From NCBI GenBank assembly GCA_003235785.1, contig QJYE01000253.1, positions 1 to 6,672 of the forward strand: a DNA stretch of 6,672 bases. The letters are read 5' to 3'. Below, one piece after another: positions 1-6,136 of the stretch. The DNA comes from Nitrospirota bacterium. Lineage in GTDB: Bacteria; Nitrospirota; Nitrospiria; Nitrospirales; UBA8639. Within the stretch, counting starts at the first letter, position 1. Each line of letters begins with the position of its first letter. Position numbers and translations under genes: made by a program. The notes beneath the pieces are model-generated. The model saw only the letters and a list, made by a program, of their open reading frames with translations, searched no databases and was not told the origin of the DNA.

Positions 1-37
1 ATCTATTTACGTATTTAACCTCATTAACTCAAAATAA

Positions 38-382
38 ATGTCTAAACAGATCATTGTCCTTATTCGAGAGGATCCAGCAAAAACATCTAGAGCTGCCGAA
101 GCAATACGTATAGCATTAGGTCTTTCCACTGGTCCCAATCCCGTTTCAGTAATTCTATTGGATAATGCAAGACAATTAGTTTCAGAGGATGCCTACGATT
201 TGCCTGATGGAGAAATATTAGAAAAGCATTTACCCGTGATAAAAAATCTTGAATTACCCATATTTATTCCCTCAGGGAGTGGAGAGATATTTTCTATTGA
301 TACAGAATTTACTATCGAAGAATCTTCTCCTTCACAATTAACTTCCCTTCTTAGACAGGCTGATCGTGTCCTGACTTTTTAG
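38..382 (+). CDS. DsrE/TusC-like small protein (DsrE superfamily), cysteine-free
   Basis: A 114-residue protein that reads like a complete single-domain member of the DsrE/DsrF/TusC superfamily. It begins directly with a beta strand (IIVLIRED), followed by a helix rich in Ala/Ile (AAEAIRIALGLS), a second hydrophobic strand (VSVILLD), and ends with the family-like tail ADRVLTF. In this family TusBCD/DsrEFH proteins form cytoplasmic complexes that pass persulfide sulfur, either to tRNA 2-thiouridine synthesis or in sulfur oxidation. The protein has no cysteine at all, so it cannot be the sulfur-carrying TusD/DsrE subunit; a TusC/DsrF-like structural role or a different function is inferred. The start is firm: an in-frame TAA lies immediately before the ATG. 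No Shine-Dalgarno sequence is seen. The next gene, also of this superfamily, begins 23 bases downstream. Family assignment is by eye and moderately sure; the actual substrate is unknown. Confidence 0.65.
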   Translation: MSKQIIVLIREDPAKTSRAAEAIRIALGLSTGPNPVSVILLDNARQLVSEDAYDLPDGEILEKHLPVIKNLELPIFIPSGSGEIFSIDTEFTIEESSPSQLTSLLRQADRVLTF

Positions 383-405
383 ACATGAGTATTGGCGATT
401 AGCTT

Positions 406-657
406 ATGAAGACAATTTTCTACATTTGTACAAAACCTATTAAACATTGGGAAATTTTTACTCCCACTGAAACTGTCAATGTATCCTCGAGTGATATTTC
501 AGTCTTATTACTTGATCAAGAGCAAGACTTACCGAATATCCATGCTTCTCAAATATGGAAATTAGCTTCAACTGAAAGAGACGTATCCACTCAAAAAATT
601 TCTTATCAGGGGTTTTTAGAGCAGATATTTTTACATGACTTGTCTTTGGTCATTTAA
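406..657 (+). CDS. TusB/DsrH-like small protein
   Basis: An 83-residue protein, slightly shorter than typical TusB/DsrH (about 95-100 residues). Its middle strand (ISVLLLDQ, about residues 31-38) and its C-terminal block (ISYQGFLEQIFLHD, about residues 65-78) resemble the TusB/DsrH pattern, in which a LLLLQDG-like strand is followed by a (I)DYxxFVxLxxxH tail. The only cysteine is Cys8, at the end of the first strand. TusB/DsrH proteins work with TusC/DsrF and TusD/DsrE as a heterohexamer; here a partner-like gene lies 23 bases upstream, while no TusD-like, cysteine-bearing subunit is visible in the window. The start is fixed by an in-frame TAG two codons before the ATG. No Shine-Dalgarno is visible. 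The low G+C (about one third by hand count) matches the flanking origin region. Assignment rests on pattern likeness plus context, so it is tentative. Confidence 0.5.
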   Translation: MKTIFYICTKPIKHWEIFTPTETVNVSSSDISVLLLDQEQDLPNIHASQIWKLASTERDVSTQKISYQGFLEQIFLHDLSLVI

Positions 658-692
658 CCCCTACTTCTTATTTGTTTAGAAGATTAAGAAAA

Positions 693-713
693 TAGTAGTC
701 GTAGTCGTAGTAG
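693..713 (+). repeat. TAG/TCG triplet array, possible DnaA-trio element
   Basis: Seven consecutive triplets, five TAG and two TCG (third and fifth), run without interruption in the spacer upstream of dnaA. The DnaA-trio described in Bacillus subtilis is a repeated 3'-(G/A)AT-5' element, read TAG/TAA 5'->3', that guides DnaA onto single-stranded DNA beside a DnaA box. Here the array is on the + strand and a weak box-like word (TGTGTATGA, 727-735) lies 13 bases to its right, the expected side. The two TCG units and the long gap to the box weaken the match, so the trio role is a hypothesis; the repeat itself is plain in the sequence. Confidence 0.45.
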
Positions 714-716
714 GTA

Positions 717-744
717 TTGGGAATTCTGTGTATGAAGCTATTAT
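717..744 (+). promoter_or_regulatory. Weak sigma70-like promoter candidate for dnaA
   Basis: TTGGGA (717-722) and TATTAT (739-744) are separated by 16 bases and match the sigma70 -35 and -10 hexamers at 4 of 6 and 5 of 6 positions. The site would give a leader of roughly 170 bases before dnaA, passing through the direct repeats and DnaA boxes, which would allow DnaA to repress its own transcription. In an AT-rich spacer such a match can easily arise by chance. Confidence 0.25.
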
Positions 745-801
745 GAGGTGTAATTTTCTTTTAGGTAGTAAGGGGAACGAATTTTTTGTGACTCGTGAAA
801 A

Positions 802-849
802 AATAGGAAAAGTTGGGTGTAAAATTTGGTATGGCAATAGGAAAAGTTG
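802..849 (+). repeat. 14-bp direct repeat pair in the origin region
   Basis: AATAGGAAAAGTTG occurs exactly at 802-815 and again at 836-849, with starts 34 bases apart, about three helical turns. The second copy runs into the DnaA box at 848-856, sharing its first two bases; the first copy is followed by GGTGTAAAA, which is not a recognisable box. The repeat looks like a pair of binding sites for an origin or dnaA regulator, but no known protein is recognised from it. Confidence 0.6.
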
Positions 850-856
850 TGAATAA
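848..856 (-). promoter_or_regulatory. DnaA box (TTATTCACA on the - strand)
   Basis: TGTGAATAA on the + strand differs from the consensus TGTGGATAA at one position. It has the same word and orientation as the box at 920-928, 72 bases to the right, which supports it as a real site. It directly follows the second copy of the 14-bp direct repeat. Confidence 0.65.
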
Positions 857-880
857 CTTATTAAGAGATTGGCCGAGAAA

Positions 881-913
881 AATTTAATCCTCCATTTAAA
901 TACGTATTTTATT
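881..913. other. AT-rich segment, possible DNA unwinding element
   Basis: About 27 of 33 bases are A or T, lying between the DnaA box at 848-856 and the box cluster starting at 909. It includes two overlapping palindromes, ATTTAAAT (894-901) and AAATACGTATTT (898-909). This position and composition suit a site of strand opening, or alternatively the core promoter region of dnaA. It has no clear 13-mer repeats of the Escherichia coli type. Confidence 0.35.
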
Positions 914-928
914 CACACCTGTGAATAA
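909..928. promoter_or_regulatory. Inverted pair of DnaA boxes over the dnaA start
   Basis: TTATTCACA (909-917) and its exact complement TGTGAATAA (920-928) face each other with only CC between them, making a 20-bp near-perfect palindrome. Each arm is one change from the DnaA-box consensus. The right arm contains the first possible GTG start of dnaA (921-923), so bound DnaA would cover the start region. Role in initiation, autorepression, or both is inferred. Confidence 0.7.
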
Positions 929-2306
929 ATCTGTGAATATTGTGAATTTCACTAATATAAACATTCATAAAACGTGGGTTAGTGTTTTAGAATTTATTAG
1001 CCCCAAAGTTGGTGATGAGGCTATTGATACATGGTTTCAACCTCTGGAGTTAGAGGGTATAACAGAGGATCATGCTTCAATACGCGTTCCTAATAAGTTT
1101 TTTGGAGAATGGTTAGGGAGAAACTATAAGGACTTATTGATTGAGGCTTTTCAATATGTAGAAGGAGTAAACCTCACAGACATTCTTTTTGTCTTAAAAG
1201 AGGATAATGAGAGTCATGATGTAAAGATCGCTGTTTCCGAAAGAAAAGAAATTCCCCGCCTTCCACCATCTCAAAAAGTCAGACGACAACCTCTCCCAAA
1301 TCCTAAGTATACTTTTGAGACGTTTGTGGTTGGAGCGAGTAACCAGTTTGCCCATGCAGCTTGTCTTGCTGTTGCAGAATCTCCAGCAAAGGCCTATAAC
1401 CCATTGTTTATTTATGGTGGTGTCGGACTTGGCAAGACACATCTCTTGAATTCTATTGGTAATTATATTGCGGATAGGACGGACCTACGTATTGCCTACG
1501 TCACGACGGAGCAATTTACTAATGAAGTCATTAATTCCATTCGCTATGACAAAATGATGGAATTACGAAGACGGTATCGAAATGTGGATATGCTTTTAAT
1601 TGATGACATCCAATTTCTGGCGGGCAAAGAACGAACCCAAGAAGAATTCTTTCATACTTTCAATTCTCTTTATGAAGCCGGAAAACAAATTGTTCTTTCC
1701 AGTGATCGGTTTCCTAAAGAAATGCCGTCGATGGAAGAGCGTCTGCGGTCAAGATTTGAATGGGGCCTCATTGCGGATCTCCAACCTCCTGATGTTGAAA
1801 CTCGGATTGCCATCCTTCGTAAAAAATCAGAAGAAGAGGGTATTGTCATCAATGAGGATGTCATTCAACTCCTAGCTGCAAACTTAAAGAGTAATATTCG
1901 TGAGATTGAAGGGGCCCTCATCCGTCTTGGAGCTTATGCTTCACTGACCGGACAGCAAATCACAGTAGAGATGGCCAAAAATACCTTACGAGACCTTTTA
2001 GGTGGGAAGCGAAAAGTTATTACAATCGAAGATATCCAGGAAGCCGTCGCCAGCCGGTTCCATGTAAAAATATCAGACTTAAAATCCAAACGACGGACGA
2101 AGACGCTGGTTTACCCCCGGCAAATTGCGATGTTTCTCTGTCGGGATTTGACGGATTCTTCTTTCCCGGAAATTGGGAGAGATTTTGGAGGCAAAGATCA
2201 TACGACGATTATCCATGCCTGCAAACAAATGCAAAAATTTAGGGAAACAGATGCGACGCTTCGAGCAACCCTTGAAAGCCTGAAAGAGGAAATTGGTAAG
2301 GCCTAA
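921..2306 (+). CDS. dnaA: Chromosomal replication initiator protein DnaA
   Basis: AAA+ initiator that binds DnaA boxes at oriC, melts the DNA and helps load the DnaB helicase. At 461 residues it is of usual length. Domain I starts near Trp19 and includes the typical DTWFQPLEL and VPNKFFGEWL blocks; a short Pro/Arg-rich linker (about 105-128) is domain II. Domain III has YTFETFVVG, Walker A GGVGLGKT (166-173), Walker B LLIDD (225-229), sensor-like LSSDRFP (about 254-260) and the arginine-finger block RLRSRF with Arg278. Domain IV carries the DNA-binding signature PRQIAMFLCRDLT and GGKDHTT (Asp426-Thr429). The start is uncertain: no ATG exists nearby, an in-frame TAA lies at 897-899, and GTG codons at 921, 933 and 942 are all possible with no Shine-Dalgarno. 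Start at 942 would place the conserved Trp at residue 12, closer to the family norm. DnaA boxes over the start suggest autoregulation. dnaN follows after 23 bases. Confidence 0.97.
   Translation: MNKSVNIVNFTNINIHKTWVSVLEFISPKVGDEAIDTWFQPLELEGITEDHASIRVPNKFFGEWLGRNYKDLLIEAFQYVEGVNLTDILFVLKEDNESHDVKIAVSERKEIPRLPPSQKVRRQPLPNPKYTFETFVVGASNQFAHAACLAVAESPAKAYNPLFIYGGVGLGKTHLLNSIGNYIADRTDLRIAYVTTEQFTNEVINSIRYDKMMELRRRYRNVDMLLIDDIQFLAGKERTQEEFFHTFNSLYEAGKQIVLSSDRFPKEMPSMEERLRSRFEWGLIADLQPPDVETRIAILRKKSEEEGIVINEDVIQLLAANLKSNIREIEGALIRLGAYASLTGQQITVEMAKNTLRDLLGGKRKVITIEDIQEAVASRFHVKISDLKSKRRTKTLVYPRQIAMFLCRDLTDSSFPEIGRDFGGKDHTTIIHACKQMQKFRETDATLRATLESLKEEIGKA
932..949 (-). promoter_or_regulatory. Two tandem DnaA-box-like 9-mers inside early dnaA
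   Basis: TGTGAATAT (932-940) and TGTGAATTT (941-949) abut head to tail and repeat the first seven bases of the box at 920-928. They are two and three changes from the consensus TGTGGATAA, so they are probably weaker sites, as commonly seen in arrays that DnaA fills cooperatively. Each holds an in-frame GTG (933 and 942). Confidence 0.55.
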
Positions 2307-2320
2307 CACCAGGCGATGGT

Positions 2321-2324
2321 AGGA
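2321..2324 (+). promoter_or_regulatory. Ribosome binding site of dnaN
   Basis: AGGA, within GGTAGGA, lies five bases before the dnaN ATG. It is the only clear Shine-Dalgarno sequence before a gene in this window and fixes the dnaN start. Confidence 0.6.
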
Positions 2325-2329
2325 CAATC

Positions 2330-3454
2330 ATGAAAATTCACGTGGCCAGAGAAGATTTATTAATGGCGTTACAGCGCGTTCAGGGCGTGGTTGAAAAGCG
2401 AAACACGATGCCTATTCTGGCGAATATTCTCTTGGAAGCTAAAGCTGAAGGATTGGATATTGTCGCGACGGATTTAGAAATAGGCATGCGTGGCCTCTAT
2501 AAAGCTACGGTGATTGAACCGGGATCCGTGACGTTTTCAGCTCGTACCCTTTTTGATATTTTAAAGGAAGTGCGGCATTCCGAAATCGAAATAGTTGTAG
2601 CCGACAACCACTGGGTCACTGTCAAAGCGGGTAAAAGCCAATTTCGCGTTGTGGGCTTACCAAGTAAAGATTATCCGGCCCTTCCAACAATTGAACGAGA
2701 GGGTCTGTTATCGATTCCGGCCCAGGGCTTGTTACAGTTACTCAAAAAGACGGTATTTGCGGTGGGTGAGAAAGATACACGCTATGTCTTAAATGGGCTT
2801 CTCATCACCCTGATTCCTACAGGCAAGAAAGTCACCATAAGGCTTATAGGAACCGATGGCCACCGATTGGGGTGGGCTGAGCAAGAGTTGACACCCGATG
2901 AATCGGCCATTCCTTCCTCGGAGCTCCAGGTCATTATTCCCAAAAAAGCGGCCATCGAAATCCGACGGTTATTGGAGGAGGATGACAAAGAGCCTCTTCT
3001 CGGTTTTACCAAAAACTTGTTGATTCTCAGAAAAAGCGGGCTGGTCTTTACATCACGCATTATGGAAGGGACCTATCCGAACTATCAGCAAGTTGTCCCA
3101 AAAGAATCTTCTAAAAAAATCACCCTCAATAGGTCTGAACTGGAGGGTGCATTACGGAGAGTGTCCATCTTGTCAAAAGATAAAGCTCATGCGGTTAAAC
3201 TGACCTTTCATCCTGAGTATATTCATCTCTCGTCAAATAGTCCGGACTTAGGAGATGCTGAAGAGGAAATACCGGCCACCTATCATGGGGAAATTTTCTC
3301 TGCAGGATTCAATGCCCGGTACTTCCTTGATGTGTTGTCGGTCATCGATTCAGACTCGTTGTCTCTCCAAATGGAAACACCGTTAAGCCCATGTTTAATC
3401 CAAGAACCGGGAAATCCCACATTTAAAGCTGTTGTCATGCCTGTGAAGGTATAG
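2330..3454 (+). CDS. dnaN: DNA polymerase III beta sliding clamp DnaN
   Basis: Ring-forming homodimeric clamp that encircles DNA and tethers the replicative polymerase and other clamp-binding proteins. The 374 residues are close to the usual 366 or so, and cover three repeated clamp domains of about 120 residues each. Recognisable blocks are the opening MKIHVAREDLLMALQRVQGV, MPILANILLEA (about 27-37), GTDGHRLGWAEQEL in domain two (about 174-187), the domain-three opening EGTYPNYQQVVP (about 246-257), and the C-terminal VVMPVKV, matching the VMPMRL-type tail that helps form the clamp's peptide-binding pocket. The start is supported by the AGGA ribosome binding site. It lies 23 bases after dnaA, so is very likely co-transcribed with it. 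recF, which often follows dnaN, is absent; gyrB comes next after 52 bases. No truncation or frameshift is seen. Confidence 0.97.
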   Translation: MKIHVAREDLLMALQRVQGVVEKRNTMPILANILLEAKAEGLDIVATDLEIGMRGLYKATVIEPGSVTFSARTLFDILKEVRHSEIEIVVADNHWVTVKAGKSQFRVVGLPSKDYPALPTIEREGLLSIPAQGLLQLLKKTVFAVGEKDTRYVLNGLLITLIPTGKKVTIRLIGTDGHRLGWAEQELTPDESAIPSSELQVIIPKKAAIEIRRLLEEDDKEPLLGFTKNLLILRKSGLVFTSRIMEGTYPNYQQVVPKESSKKITLNRSELEGALRRVSILSKDKAHAVKLTFHPEYIHLSSNSPDLGDAEEEIPATYHGEIFSAGFNARYFLDVLSVIDSDSLSLQMETPLSPCLIQEPGNPTFKAVVMPVKV

Positions 3455-3506
3455 TGATCACTTAAGACATGTTCGCCCCCCTACACGTTCATTTATCATA
3501 ACTCCT

Positions 3507-6011
3507 ATGGATTCAACAGAATTACCAAGTCAAAAATCTGCCCAATCGCATGTTTCATCGCAGTCCGACACGGCATACGATGCAGACCAGATTCGTGTCC
3601 TGGAAGGCCTGGAGGCGGTTCGCAAGCGCCCGGCTATGTATATTGGCAGTACCGGTATTGATGGGCTGCACCATATGGTCTACGAAGTCGTGGATAATTG
3701 TGTAGATGAGCACATGGCCGGATTTGGAAACGAAATTCAGGTGGTATTGCAAATTGATGGAAGTGTTATGGTCGCGGACAATGGCCGGGGTATCCCCACT
3801 GGCATGCATTCCACACAGAAGAAATCCGCGGCAGAAGTGGCCCTGACCGTTCTTCATGCGGGCGGAAAATTTGAGGAAGGTGCCTATAAGGTTTCAGGTG
3901 GGTTGCATGGGGTAGGAATCTCAGTCGTCAATGCACTTTCCGAATGGTTGGAATTGGAAATTTGGCAAAATGGAGAAGTGTTCGAGCAGGCCTATGACCG
4001 CGGAACCCCACGCAGTCCCTTGGCCACCACTGGCAAAACTAAAAAACGGGGCACCAAAGTGGTGTTTAAAGCTGACCCACTCATTTTCGAAGCCGTCGAA
4101 TTCAGCTTCGATGTGTTAGCTCAGCGTCTTCGAGAATTGGCCTTTCTTAATAAAGGTTTAGAAATCAGCCTCAAGGATGAGCGGACGGGTAAAGAAAAGG
4201 AACAGGTGTTTTGTTACAAAGGCGGCATCGTGTCCTTTGTCGAGCATCTCAATGAAGCAAAAACTCCCGTTCATGCCCCCATTGTTGTAGAAGTAGAAAA
4301 GCCTGATCTCATTTTGGAAGTCGCGCTTCAATACAATCAGGGGTATGCCGAAAACCTATTTTCGTTCGCCAATAACATCAATACCCGTGAAGGCGGTACA
4401 CATCTTATTGGTTTTAAGTCAGCCCTCACTCGAACCATCAACAGTTATGCCACCGCAACGGGTTTATTTAAAAAGGAGACTGAAACCCTCAGTGGGGAAG
4501 ATGTTCGTGAAGGGTTGACCGCCGTCGTCAGTGTCAAAATTCGCAATCCCCAGTTTGAAGGACAGACCAAGGCCAAGCTTGGTAATAGCGAGGTGAAGGG
4601 GATTGTCGAATCTGCAGTCAATGAAGCCCTAGGCAACTATCTAGAAGAAAACCCTGCCGTCGCGAAAAAAATTGTCGGGAAATCAGTCGATGCCGCTCGT
4701 GCTCGGGAAGCGGCGAGAAAAGCCAAAGAACTCATCCGCAGAAAAGGCGCTTTAGACGGCGGCTCACTTCCTGGGAAATTGGCTGACTGTTCTGAAAAGG
4801 ACCCTAAATTAAGCGAATTATACATAGTTGAGGGTGATTCAGCAGGTGGGTCGGCCAAGCAAGGACGGGATCGCCGCTCTCAAGCCATTCTGCCGCTCAA
4901 GGGAAAAATTCTGAATGTCGAGAAGGCCCGATTCGATAAAATGCTTTCCAGCGAAGAAATTCGTACCCTCATTATGGCGATTGGGACGGGGATTGGGCGA
5001 CCAAGAGAGGACGCTGACAAAAGCAAAGAAGATAAAGATGTGTTTAATATCGACCGCGCCCGTTACCACAAAATTATTTTGATGACGGATGCCGATGTGG
5101 ATGGGAGTCATATTCGCACGCTCCTGCTCACCTTCTTTTTTCGGCAAATGCCGGAACTCCTCGAGCGAGGCTATATCTATATTGCTCAGCCCCCTCTGTT
5201 TAAAGTGAAAAAGGGCAAAGGGGAAAAGTATCTGAAAGATGAAGGGGCGATGAATGATTATCTCTCTAATCTTGCCGTAGAAGATGCGGAACTTTTTCTG
5301 GCTGACAGCAATGAATTCGTCACGCGGGACGCCCTGCTGCCCATTTTGGATAAACTTGTCGCATTTGAGAGCCTGCTCACTCGTTTAGCTCAAAAACATA
5401 TTGACCCGTCCCTTCTGAGAGTCTTTGTTGATTTTCGTTTGTTGACCAAAGACCTGTTGAAAAATAGAAGTGAATTAGAGACCCTCATTCAAGAAATCAC
5501 ACAAGTGCTCAGCCTCGTGTATTCCGAAGGCACGGTCAGCTTAGAAATTCAACCGGATGACGAACATGATACCCATAAGATTGTGTGTCGTTTGTCAGGC
5601 ACGGGAAACCATAAAACGTATATTGTGAATCATGATCTGGTCGGGTCTGCAGATTTCCGGGAATTACAGAAGCTGGCCCCTGCCGTCTTAGGCCTGGGGC
5701 GACCTCCCTATCGCCTCAAACGCAAAGGCCTCGAAGCCACGTATGCAAGCAGTGCGGAACTCGTCAAAGAAATTTTGGAGTCTGGGAAAAAAGGGCTGTC
5801 TATCCAACGGTACAAAGGCCTTGGGGAAATGAACCCTGGACAATTGTGGGATACCACGATGGACCCGGAAACACGAAGCCTCCTCCAGGTGACATTAGAA
5901 GACACCACTGGCGTCGATGAGATCTTTACCATATTAATGGGAGACGAAGTTGAACCTCGTCGAAACTTCATTCAGCAACATGCGCTTGAAGTGCGCAATT
6001 TGGATGTGTAA
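3507..6011 (+). CDS. gyrB: DNA gyrase subunit B
   Basis: ATPase subunit of DNA gyrase (A2B2), which introduces negative supercoils and relieves fork-driven supercoiling. At 834 residues it is of the long Gram-negative kind. A Ser/Gln-rich tail (about 1-22) precedes the GHKL ATPase: Glu60 (general base position) and Asn64 in EVVDNCVDE, Asp91 in DNGRGIP, and GGLHGVGISVVNALS. The transducer has the QTKAKLGN loop with its ATP-contacting lysine. TOPRIM shows EGDSAGGSAKQGRDRRSQ (Glu442), PLKGKILNVEKARFDKML, and the metal-binding DADVD (Asp528, 530, 532). A region of about 170 residues typical of proteobacterial-type GyrB then precedes the tail with QRYKGLGEMNPGQLW. By eye there is a charged insertion of about 12 residues (499-510) between Glu442 and DADVD. 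Sequence fits GyrB rather than ParE, and gyrA follows. The ATG lacks a Shine-Dalgarno, but it is the first suitable start in this frame. Confidence 0.96.
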   Translation: MDSTELPSQKSAQSHVSSQSDTAYDADQIRVLEGLEAVRKRPAMYIGSTGIDGLHHMVYEVVDNCVDEHMAGFGNEIQVVLQIDGSVMVADNGRGIPTGMHSTQKKSAAEVALTVLHAGGKFEEGAYKVSGGLHGVGISVVNALSEWLELEIWQNGEVFEQAYDRGTPRSPLATTGKTKKRGTKVVFKADPLIFEAVEFSFDVLAQRLRELAFLNKGLEISLKDERTGKEKEQVFCYKGGIVSFVEHLNEAKTPVHAPIVVEVEKPDLILEVALQYNQGYAENLFSFANNINTREGGTHLIGFKSALTRTINSYATATGLFKKETETLSGEDVREGLTAVVSVKIRNPQFEGQTKAKLGNSEVKGIVESAVNEALGNYLEENPAVAKKIVGKSVDAARAREAARKAKELIRRKGALDGGSLPGKLADCSEKDPKLSELYIVEGDSAGGSAKQGRDRRSQAILPLKGKILNVEKARFDKMLSSEEIRTLIMAIGTGIGRPREDADKSKEDKDVFNIDRARYHKIILMTDADVDGSHIRTLLLTFFFRQMPELLERGYIYIAQPPLFKVKKGKGEKYLKDEGAMNDYLSNLAVEDAELFLADSNEFVTRDALLPILDKLVAFESLLTRLAQKHIDPSLLRVFVDFRLLTKDLLKNRSELETLIQEITQVLSLVYSEGTVSLEIQPDDEHDTHKIVCRLSGTGNHKTYIVNHDLVGSADFRELQKLAPAVLGLGRPPYRLKRKGLEATYASSAELVKEILESGKKGLSIQRYKGLGEMNPGQLWDTTMDPETRSLLQVTLEDTTGVDEIFTILMGDEVEPRRNFIQQHALEVRNLDV

Positions 6012-6107
6012 TGGGAGCCTCAGAACATTCTTATAACTCATAATCCGTAGATAGATGGTTACAAGCCCGGTAATGATAAACGGAGTTTCTTTCACGCCTG
6101 GCTTATT

Positions 6108-6128
6108 ACTTTTCACTTTTAACTTTTC
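6108..6128 (+). repeat. Three tandem heptamers in the gyrA leader
   Basis: ACTTTTC, ACTTTTA and ACTTTTC follow one another without gaps, ending eight bases before the gyrA ATG. This pyrimidine-rich stretch occupies the place where a Shine-Dalgarno would be expected and none is present. It may act as an unstructured, S1-type ribosome landing site or be a protein-binding element; it may also be simple low-complexity sequence. Confidence 0.5.
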
Positions 6129-6136
6129 CAAAGCCC

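Larger units (their letters stand above)
691..949. other. oriC: Putative chromosomal replication origin (oriC)
   Basis: The intergenic stretch before dnaA, running into its first codons, has the usual marks of a bacterial origin. It is AT-rich (76 G+C in 240 bases from 661 to 900, by hand count), has no convincing gene, and contains five DnaA-box-like 9-mers (848-856, 909-917, 920-928, 932-940, 941-949), all one to three changes from TTATCCACA or its complement. It also has a very AT-rich segment (881-913) between boxes and a TAG-triplet array at the left side. Location directly upstream of dnaA-dnaN-gyrB-gyrA is the classic place. Boundaries are approximate. The same boxes may serve as the dnaA operator. 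The function is inferred from sequence only. Confidence 0.75.

Noticed and set aside
8..16. TACGTATTT at the left edge, repeated at 901-909 in the origin.
   Set aside because: A 9-mer in AT-rich DNA shared once over 900 bases can be chance; no flanking similarity.
2..37. Open frame from the left edge ending in TAA right before the first small gene, as a possible tail of an upstream gene.
   Set aside because: Only 11 sense codons are visible with no recognisable motif; very AT-rich. Cannot be told from spacer.
664..682. Possible terminator after the second small gene (CTTCT pairing with AGAAG).
   Set aside because: Only a five-pair AT-leaning stem with a nine-base loop and no following T run; too weak to call.
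743..856. A 37-codon open frame (ATG to TAA) inside the origin spacer, with three Cys codons.
   Set aside because: It has no good ribosome binding site, lies in an A/G-rich, C-poor, repeat-bearing region where stops are rare by composition, and its stop lies within a DnaA box. The product resembles nothing I know.
3453..3462. Perfect 10-bp palindrome AGTGATCACT overlapping the dnaN stop codon.
   Set aside because: Short palindromes of this size are expected by chance in several kilobases; no paired sites or known operator resemblance.
6063..6128. Stem-loop followed by T-rich sequence as a terminator between gyrB and gyrA.
   Set aside because: The stem is imperfect with a 26-base loop, and the T runs are broken by AC; also gyrA is expected to be expressed with gyrB. 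Kept only as a leader curiosity.
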